DNA of 7,097 nt from Dermatophilaceae bacterium. GTDB lineage: Bacteria; Actinomycetota; Actinomycetes; Actinomycetales; Dermatophilaceae. A program made the position numbers and the translations under genes. Location of the stretch: contig JABFXB010000349.1 of the NCBI GenBank assembly GCA_013361975.1, forward strand, positions 1-7,097. The letters run 5' to 3'. Shown here in pieces: positions 1-4,295 of this stretch. The first letter of the stretch is position 1. Each line of letters starts with the position of its first letter. The notes beneath the pieces were generated by a model. The model worked only from the letters and a program-made list of their open reading frames with translations. It did no database searches and was not told the DNA's origin.

Positions 1-47
1 TGCTCGAGGAGCTCGTCGGCGAGGTCACCGACACCACCCAGCGCTGA
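1..47 (+). CDS. C-terminal end of an upstream gene, possibly a CorC/HlyC-type CBS-domain protein (5' partial)
   Basis: Reading from base 3 gives the 14 residues LEELVGEVTDTTQR and a TGA stop at 45-47; the rest of the gene lies outside the window. The string LEELVGE is typical of the end of the CBS-pair region in CorC/HlyC (CNNM-type) membrane proteins, where it usually follows 'TLEDV'. That is the basis of the family guess, and with 14 residues it remains a guess. The other two + frames run on without a matching stop at the hairpin. The stop codon lies inside the left arm of a strong hairpin, which supports this being the true reading frame and gene end. Confidence 0.5.
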   Translation, partial: LEELVGEVTDTTQR

Positions 48-78
48 CGCCCGCCGGGACGGCTCGGCGGGCGTCAGC
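43..78 (+). terminator. GC-rich hairpin overlapping the stop codon of the upstream gene
   Basis: A perfect 14-bp stem pairs 43-56 with 65-78 around an 8-base loop. The stem includes the TGA at 45-47. There is no T-tract after it, as is common for terminators in high-GC actinobacteria. Position at the end of one gene and about 285 bases before the next supports termination. Confidence 0.6.
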
Positions 79-95
79 CGGTGGCGTGGCCACCG
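79..95 (+). terminator. second small hairpin directly behind the first
   Basis: Bases 79-84 (cggtgg) pair with 90-95 (ccaccg) around a 5-base loop. It abuts the larger hairpin and may be a backup terminator. The stem is only 6 bp, so it could be chance in such GC-rich DNA. Confidence 0.3.
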
Positions 96-253
96 TGTGA
101 TGACTCCGGTCGGGGAGGGCGGAGGACCGGGTCACCGTTCGGGAGGGTCGGTGGGTGGACGCCGGGCCACGGCTGCCGTCGGCCGGCTGCGGCCGCGGAA
201 CCCGGCACCTCCAAGGGTGGGTTTCGGCCGAGGAAGCGACAACACCCATCGTC

Positions 254-289
254 GGGAGGCGCCCTCCCCAAGATTTGGGGTGAAACCCC
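254..289 (+). promoter_or_regulatory. cluster of three short dyads upstream of the response regulator, candidate operator
   Basis: Two 15-base dyads of identical 6-3-6 build sit end to end and share three bases: 254-268 (gggagg-cgc-cctccc) and 266-280 (ccccaa-gat-ttgggg). A weaker third dyad, gggg-tgaaa-cccc, spans 277-289. The centres are about 12 and 10 bases apart, close to one helical turn. The cluster lies just upstream of the expected -35 position of the promoter at 309-317, where an activator would bind. The AT-rich centre stands out in this GC-rich background. Binding by the downstream regulator is an inference. Confidence 0.45.
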
Positions 290-308
290 TGCCCCGCCGT
301 CCCGGCCC

Positions 309-317
309 TGTGATAAT
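309..317 (+). promoter_or_regulatory. extended -10 promoter for the two-component operon
   Basis: The string TGT-GATAAT is an extended -10: a TGn element followed by a hexamer matching TATAAT at five of six positions. Transcription would begin near base 324, about 40 bases before the chosen start codon. The hexamer expected about 17 bases upstream (near 289-294) is a poor -35. That fits an activator-dependent promoter with the dyads upstream, though this is not shown. Confidence 0.5.
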
Positions 318-353
318 TGCCGCACGGGAAGGGGTGCCCGCACTCGAACGCAT

Positions 354-358
354 GGGGG
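354..358 (+). promoter_or_regulatory. ribosome binding site that favours the start at 364
   Basis: A run of five G lies 5 bases before the ATG at 364. The in-frame ATG at 352 has its nearest purine run (aagggg, 329-334) 17 bases away, which is too far, so 364 is preferred. Starting at 352 would add only four residues (MGDH). Confidence 0.45.
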
Positions 359-363
359 ATCAC

Positions 364-1113
364 ATGGGTCGTGTCCTGCCCGTCGGGCAGCTGAAGGACG
401 TGGACGAGCTCGACGAGATCGACGAGCAGGTCGACAGGGTCGGGGGGGTCGAGCCGCTCAAGCCGACCGCGCTGCAGAGGGTCGCCGTCGTCGACGACCA
501 CCGCGCCGTGGCCGACGCGATGGCCTTCGCCGTCGACCGCGAGCCGGGACTCACGTCCGTCGGGGTCGCCTACACCGCCGTGTCGGCGCTCGAGATGCTC
601 CAGCTCGAGACCCCCCACGCGGTGCTCATGGACGTGCGGCTCGGCCACGACGACGGCATCGCCCTGACGGCCGAGCTGACGAAGCGCCTGCCCGACCTTC
701 GCGTCATCGTGCTGACCGCGCACCTCGACCAGGGCCTGCTGAGGCGCGCGGCAGAGGCCGGCGCGTGCGCGCTGCTGCCGAAGGACGGCTCGTGGGAGGA
801 CGTCCTCGCGGCGCTCCAGACGGCGTCCCGGGACGGCTTTCACGTGCATCCGAAGCTGCTGCGCGGGCTCGTGGGCTCGCAGCCCGCCCGGGGTCTGCCG
901 CCCGTCGACCTCACGTCACGCGAGGCCGAGGTGCTCGGTCTGCTGGCCGAGGGGCGCGACGCGGCGGAGATCGCGCGCAGTCTCGGCATCGCCGTGCTCA
1001 CCAGCCGTGGGCACATCAAGAGTGTGCTCGCGAAGCTTGGCGCACACTCGCAGCTCGAAGCCGTCGTGACGGCCAGCAGGCTGGGGATGGTGAGCCTCAG
1101 AGGGACTGGTTGA
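364..1113 (+). CDS. LuxR/NarL-family response regulator
   Basis: Cytoplasmic DNA-binding response regulator of 249 residues, expected to be phosphorylated by the kinase encoded next to it. The receiver domain covers about residues 38-160: the acidic pair is D44/D45 (VVDDH), the phosphoacceptor is D90 (VLMDVRL), the switch threonine is T118 (VLTAH) and the conserved lysine is K140 (LLPKDG). A LuxR-type helix-turn-helix follows at about 182-246, opening with LTSREAEVLGLLAEG and including HIKSVLAKLGAHSQ. All key receiver residues are present. The first 37 residues are an acidic extension (three D-E-x triplets) not usual in this family. The start at 364 is chosen for its G-rich ribosome site; 352 is the alternative. 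Its stop is one base from the kinase start, so the two are co-transcribed. Target genes cannot be read from the window. Confidence 0.9.
   Translation: MGRVLPVGQLKDVDELDEIDEQVDRVGGVEPLKPTALQRVAVVDDHRAVADAMAFAVDREPGLTSVGVAYTAVSALEMLQLETPHAVLMDVRLGHDDGIALTAELTKRLPDLRVIVLTAHLDQGLLRRAAEAGACALLPKDGSWEDVLAALQTASRDGFHVHPKLLRGLVGSQPARGLPPVDLTSREAEVLGLLAEGRDAAEIARSLGIAVLTSRGHIKSVLAKLGAHSQLEAVVTASRLGMVSLRGTG
403..429 (+). repeat. three 9-bp gacgag-NNN repeats inside the response regulator gene
   Basis: Three consecutive 9-base units beginning gacgag (403, 412, 421) encode DEL-DEI-DEQ in the acidic N-terminal extension. This looks like in-frame expansion of a small coding repeat. Confidence 0.5.
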
Positions 1114-1114
1114 C

Positions 1115-2572
1115 GTGGCCCTGCTGCGTCCTGCAGATCCCCTGCCGGACGGGGTGCGGCGCTCCGCGCTGCGCCGGTTCCTGCTGTGGACCCTGGCCGC
1201 GCTGGTGCTGGTCGGCGTCGGAACGGTGCTGCTGGCCCGACCGCTCGCGTCGCAGATGGCCCTGAGCGACGCCGCGGTCCGTGGTTCGGGGCTCGCGCGG
1301 GCCGTGGTCGCGCCGCTCGTCGACCAGCGGGTGCGCGCAGGTGAGCCGGGCGCGACGGGCACGCTCGACTACCTCCTCCGGAGCCGCATGAAGGACGGGT
1401 CGATCGTCCACATGAAGATCTGGACGCACGAGGGTCGGGTCCTGTGGTCCGACGAGACCGACCTCATCGGCCACGTCTTCCCGCTCGATCCTGACGTCTC
1501 CGAGCTCTTCGGCTCCGAGAACGTCACCGCCGCGGTGTCCGACCTCTCGAAGGCGGAGAACGCCGAGGAGCGAGGCAGCGGCGAGCTCCTCGAGGTGTAT
1601 GCCGGCCTGCACGACGCCGAGGGGGTCCCCCTGGTCTTCGAGTCCTACTGGACGGCGGACCCGCTGCACGAGGACGAAGCGGCTCTGCTCGGACGGCTGG
1701 CGCTGCTGGGACTGGGGTCGTTGATCCTCTTCGCAATCATGGTGCTGCCGCTGGCCGTGTCGATGGCGCGGCGGGTCGAGCGCGGGGAGGCCGACCGCAG
1801 CAGGATGCTGCGCCACGCCCTGTCGGCGTCGGACCTCGAGCGCCGGCGCATCGCCGACGACCTGCACGACGGGGTCCTCCAGGACCTCGCCGGGTTCGGG
1901 TACCTGATGGGGTCGCTGGTCCACGACCTCCCGCCCGACGCGGCGAGGGCCCGCACGGTCGTCGGCGAGCTCTCGGCAGGGCTCAAGCGCGACGCCGAGG
2001 GCCTGCGCTCGCTCATGACCGACATCTACCCCGCAGACCTCGCCCAGGGCGGCCTGGTGCCGGCGGTCGAGGGACTCGCCGACCAGGCCCGCTCCTCGGG
2101 GCTCGCCGTCGAGGTCGACCTCGACCCGGAGCTCGAGCGTGCGGGGCTGCCCATGGCCCAGGTGGTCTACCGCTCGGTCCGCGAGGGCCTGCGCAACGTG
2201 TTCAAGCACGCCGAGGCGTCGTCGGTGCAGCTCCGGGCGCGCGTCGTAGGGCACCACGTGGTCGTCAGCGTGCGCGACGACGGCGTCGGGCCGCGCGATC
2301 CCGCGGGTCTCCCGCCCAGGGTCGGCACCACCGGGTCGGGGCCCGGGCACGGGCACGTCGGGCTGCACCTGCTGAGGGACACCGTTCGCGACCTCGGCGG
2401 AGACCTCGTGCTCGGTGCCGCGCAGGGCGGTGGAGCTGTGCTCACCGTGACGGTGCCGAAGGCCTTCGCCGACACCTGGGTGGGGCAGGCGTCTGTCAGT
2501 GACCGTGCCGGGCGGCCCAGTCGAGGTAGGCCGCGCCGCGCGGCGAGAGCTCGTATCCGACCTCGTGGCTGA
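1115..2572 (+). CDS. Membrane sensor histidine kinase, HisKA_3 / NarX-DesK type
   Basis: Sensor kinase of 485 residues that should phosphorylate the adjacent response regulator. There are two membrane segments, at about 22-41 and 193-217, enclosing a roughly 150-residue extracytoplasmic region (42-192) whose ligand is unknown. The dimerisation and phosphoacceptor helix of the HisKA_3 type follows, with ERRRIADDLHDGVLQDL and phospho-histidine H251. The HATPase domain has an N-box around REGLRNVFKHA (N361), a G1 box DDGVG at 388-392 and a G2 region GHVGLHLL near 413-420, ending with VLTVTVPK at about 449. The GTG start has agaggg 10 bases upstream and is one base after the regulator stop. The last 36 residues lie beyond the ATPase domain and are Arg-rich. 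The final 25 or so are read from DNA antisense to the next gene, so the true ancestral stop may have been lost. Confidence 0.9.
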   Translation: MALLRPADPLPDGVRRSALRRFLLWTLAALVLVGVGTVLLARPLASQMALSDAAVRGSGLARAVVAPLVDQRVRAGEPGATGTLDYLLRSRMKDGSIVHMKIWTHEGRVLWSDETDLIGHVFPLDPDVSELFGSENVTAAVSDLSKAENAEERGSGELLEVYAGLHDAEGVPLVFESYWTADPLHEDEAALLGRLALLGLGSLILFAIMVLPLAVSMARRVERGEADRSRMLRHALSASDLERRRIADDLHDGVLQDLAGFGYLMGSLVHDLPPDAARARTVVGELSAGLKRDAEGLRSLMTDIYPADLAQGGLVPAVEGLADQARSSGLAVEVDLDPELERAGLPMAQVVYRSVREGLRNVFKHAEASSVQLRARVVGHHVVVSVRDDGVGPRDPAGLPPRVGTTGSGPGHGHVGLHLLRDTVRDLGGDLVLGAAQGGGAVLTVTVPKAFADTWVGQASVSDRAGRPSRGRPRRAARARIRPRG

Positions 2573-3113
2573 TGGTGAGCCCCAGGGCCTTGAGCTTGCG
2601 GATGTCGACCTTCATCGGCAGCAGCTCGCAGCCGCGGAGGGCGGCCAGCTCCTTGGACACCACTCGGGGGTTGTCGCGGATCCACTCGAGGATGTCGCGC
2701 GTCCAGGCACCACTCGGCCGCGCATCGAGCCGGGCAAGCCTCGTCGCCAGCTCGTCAAGCTCTGCGTCGTCAGGATCCTTCTCGCGCAAGGCGATCCGTG
2801 GGTCCTCACCCGCCCAGCTCAGGCGGATCCGGTAGACCTTGTCGCCTCCGCGGCCGCCCCGAGCGGAGGGCCGGCGGTCCGTTGGGGACAGCGCCTTCTG
2901 CAGGGCCGCGAGGTTCTTGACGCCCGCCGTGCGTGCGTCGCGTTCGGTGAGCTTCGACGGGTCGCGCACGTGGCTCACCGCGTCGAAGCGGACCAGGCCG
3001 GCGGGCGTGAGCTGCAACCCACCCACCTTGACCCGAGGCACGTCCCAGCGCCGGAACGCCTGCGTCACGGTGCCCGCGCGGATGGCCTCGGCAACCGGCT
3101 TGGAGATGAGCAC
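2496..3113 (-). CDS. ASCH/PUA-like N-terminal region plus winged-helix-like C-terminal region, function unknown
   Basis: A 205-residue protein starting at GTG, convergent with the kinase gene. The N-terminal region (about 1-105), with MLISKPVAEAIRAG, AFRRWDVPRV, GGLQLTPAGLVRFDAV and a later VYRIRLSW strand, resembles the ASCH/PUA-like fold found in predicted RNA- or nucleotide-binding proteins. The C-terminal region (about 112-205) looks like a winged helix: helices near 137-161, then KLKALGLTISHEVGYELSPRG, the typical recognition-helix, wing and end pattern of bacterial winged-helix regulators. Both assignments are from visual likeness. Its last 77 bases overlap the kinase 3' end on the other strand, so the two transcripts can pair. 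The - strand reading is preferred to the + strand ORF across the same DNA because it gives recognisable folds and normal residue composition. No partner or operon mate is visible on this strand. Confidence 0.75.
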   Translation of the reverse strand: MLISKPVAEAIRAGTVTQAFRRWDVPRVKVGGLQLTPAGLVRFDAVSHVRDPSKLTERDARTAGVKNLAALQKALSPTDRRPSARGGRGGDKVYRIRLSWAGEDPRIALREKDPDDAELDELATRLARLDARPSGAWTRDILEWIRDNPRVVSKELAALRGCELLPMKVDIRKLKALGLTISHEVGYELSPRGAAYLDWAARHGH

Positions 3114-3170
3114 GGCCCCATCGTGGCACCGGACGGGTCCCGGCGCTCAGGACCAGGTGAGGGAGTCGCC

Positions 3171-3187
3171 CCGGCACCGGGTGCCGG
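3171..3187. repeat. inverted repeat in the spacer between the ASCH-like gene and the tRNA
   Basis: ccggcac (3171-3177) and gtgccgg (3181-3187) form a perfect 7-bp dyad around cgg. It lies about 60 bases upstream of the - strand gene start, where an operator for that gene could be. Chance is possible in such GC-rich DNA. Confidence 0.35.
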
Positions 3188-3206
3188 CGGACCTCCGCCA
3201 CCGGGG

Positions 3207-3220
3207 CCGGGCGCGCCCGG
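3207..3220. repeat. 14-bp perfect palindrome in the same spacer
   Basis: ccgggcgcgcccgg reads the same on both strands. It lies upstream of the tRNA promoter region and of the - strand gene. It is pure G/C, so its weight as a binding site is limited. Confidence 0.35.
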
Positions 3221-3227
3221 GGGTGCA

Positions 3228-3258
3228 TTCAGCGTTCGGCCCCCTCGGCTGCTAATCT
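3228..3258 (+). promoter_or_regulatory. possible promoter of the tRNA-Arg gene
   Basis: taatct at 3253-3258 is a TAnnnT-type -10, and ttcagc at 3228-3233 is a weak -35 candidate with a 19-base spacer. Transcription would begin near 3265, giving a short 5' leader of about 18 bases before the mature tRNA. The -10 is one of few AT-rich spots here. Confidence 0.4.
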
Positions 3259-3282
3259 CACCGGGCGCACGAAAGTGAGCAC

Positions 3283-3354
3283 GCCCCCGTAGCTCAGGGG
3301 ATAGAGCACCGCCCTCCGGAGGCGGGAGCGCAGGTTCGAATCCTGCCGGGGGCA
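3283..3354 (+). tRNA. tRNA-Arg (anticodon CCG)
   Basis: The cloverleaf can be drawn in full. The acceptor stem gcccccg (3283-3289) pairs with cgggggc (3347-3353). The D stem gctc/gagc encloses aggggata. The anticodon stem ccgcc/ggcgg encloses ctccgga, with anticodon CCG at 3316-3318, reading the Arg codon CGG. The T stem gcagg/cctgc encloses ttcgaat. The discriminator base is A3354. The following bases are ccg, so CCA is not encoded in full and must be added after transcription. All stems are perfectly paired, which suggests a functional gene. CGG is expected to be used in such GC-rich coding DNA. It lies about 145 bases upstream of an ArgRS-related gene. Confidence 0.96.
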
Positions 3355-3362
3355 CCGTGTGG

Positions 3363-3410
3363 CGAGAGGCTGGACCGTGGGCGCTGGGCGCCGCTCGGGC
3401 CGGCCTCTCG
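3363..3410 (+). terminator. hairpin behind the tRNA gene, probable terminator
   Basis: cgagaggc (3363-3370) pairs with gcctctcg (3403-3410). The stem extends inward by three more pairs (one G-U) to 11 bp. A smaller hairpin, ggcgc/gcgcc (3380-3384 with 3387-3391), sits in the loop. No T-tract follows, as is usual for such genomes. It would separate the tRNA from the gene at 3499. Confidence 0.5.
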
Positions 3411-3412
3411 TC

Positions 3413-3437
3413 GTCAGCGGGGGCGTCAGCGGGGGCG
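3413..3437. repeat. 12-bp tandem repeat, two copies
   Basis: gtcagcgggggc occurs exactly twice in a row (3413-3424 and 3425-3436), followed by the first base of a third unit. It lies between the tRNA hairpin and the ArgRS-like gene. This is probably replication slippage, with no function visible. Confidence 0.6.
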
Positions 3438-3485
3438 ACGCCGGAGCTCGGCCGGTGCCCCGGCTGCGGGCCGGAGGCGCCCTCG

Positions 3486-3491
3486 TAGACT
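3486..3491 (+). promoter_or_regulatory. -10 element suggesting a leaderless transcript of the ArgRS-like gene
   Basis: TAGACT ends 7 bases before the ATG at 3499, so transcription should begin at or next to the start codon. No ribosome site lies at a normal distance (ggagg at 3473-3477 is over 20 bases away). Both facts point to a leaderless mRNA, which is common in actinobacteria. The -35 is weak. Confidence 0.5.
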
Positions 3492-3498
3492 CGGCGCC

Positions 3499-4293
3499 AT
3501 GACGCCGGAGCAGCTGCGCGCCCTCCTCGAGCAGGTCGCCGCGGAGGCCGCGCACAGCGGCGAGCTGCCCGGTGCCGCCGCAGCCGGCCTGCCCGAGGGC
3601 GCGATCTTCCGGCCCACCGACACGAGGGCCGCCGGCGTCGTGGCCGACTGGGTGACGCCCGTGGCACAGCGGTGGGCGTCGCAGCTCGGCCTCGGCGCGC
3701 GTGACCTCGCGCGCGTGCTGGCCCAGGGGCTCACCCTCCAGAAGCCGGTCGCTGCGGTCGAGGTCGCGCCGAGCGGCCTCATCGCGCTGACGCTGGAGGA
3801 CGCGTCGCGGTCCGCCATCGTCGCCCACGTGCTCGAGCACCAGGACGAGTACGCACTCGACGGGGGAGCGGTGCTGCCCGTTCCCGCGGAGGCGCCGGGC
3901 AGCAGGGCGCCCGGCGACCCGGTGCTCGGCGCGCAGCTGGCCCACGCACGTCTCTGCCGCCTCATCCGCAACGCGGAGGCCGCCGGTGTCGAGCGGCGCG
4001 CGTCGGCGCGGGTCGAGCGGCTGACCCACGTCATCGAGCGGCACCTGCTCGTGGCGCTCGCGGACCTGCCCCAGCGGCTCGACACGCACGCGGGCGACGA
4101 CGTGCAGCAACGACGTGCCGTCACCGACCTCGCCGATCTCGCGAACGGCTGGGACCACCCGCTCCGTCCCGCAGTCGTGGACGAGCCGGTGCGGTCGGTG
4201 CACGGCGCGCGCGTGCTGCTCGCCGACGCCGTCCGGGTCGTCTTGCGCAATGGACTCGCCCGCCTGGGCGCGTCGGCCCCCGAGAGGATGTAG
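3499..4293 (+). CDS. Catalytic-core-less arginyl-tRNA-synthetase-like protein (N-terminal Add1-like + DALR anticodon-binding domain)
   Basis: A 264-residue protein related to both ends of arginyl-tRNA synthetase. Residues about 5-112 resemble the N-terminal tRNA-binding (Add1-like) domain, including NPREL-like GARDLARVLAQGL and the VAAVEVAPSGLIALTL strand pair. A linker of about 25 residues follows. Residues about 140-264 are a DALR anticodon-binding domain, with QLAHARLCRLIRNA (compare QYAHARI in ArgRS) and the hallmark end VLRNGLARLGASAPERM. The Rossmann catalytic core with its HIGH and KMSK-type motifs, several hundred residues in ArgRS, is absent, so it cannot charge tRNA. A real argS must lie elsewhere. 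It overlaps no gene and ends two bases before lysA. Some Streptomyces annotations, from memory, call a similar lysA-adjacent protein NrtL. Its role is not established; binding of tRNA-Arg is inferred. Confidence 0.85.
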   Translation: MTPEQLRALLEQVAAEAAHSGELPGAAAAGLPEGAIFRPTDTRAAGVVADWVTPVAQRWASQLGLGARDLARVLAQGLTLQKPVAAVEVAPSGLIALTLEDASRSAIVAHVLEHQDEYALDGGAVLPVPAEAPGSRAPGDPVLGAQLAHARLCRLIRNAEAAGVERRASARVERLTHVIERHLLVALADLPQRLDTHAGDDVQQRRAVTDLADLANGWDHPLRPAVVDEPVRSVHGARVLLADAVRVVLRNGLARLGASAPERM

Positions 4294-4295
4294 GA

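Noticed and set aside
79..363. Small gene in the intergenic region before the response regulator
   Set aside because: Open frames here extend into shadow frames, lack a ribosome site and show no domain; dyads and a promoter explain the visible structure.
81..1265. 394-codon + strand open frame overlapping the response regulator
   Set aside because: It is an Arg-rich shadow frame. The response regulator frame has every receiver and LuxR motif.
1097..2368. 423-codon open frame on the - strand opposite the histidine kinase
   Set aside because: The + strand reading has the full HisKA_3 and HATPase motifs; the - strand product shows none.
2499..3278. 259-codon + strand open frame across the ASCH-like gene
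   Set aside because: It is Arg/Gly/Pro/Ala-rich with no domain, while the - strand reading gives recognisable folds and normal hydrophobic patterning.
3283..3354. tRNA-Arg as an attachment site for an integrated element
   Set aside because: No integrase, no repeat of the tRNA 3' end in the window, and both sides hold ordinary chromosomal genes.
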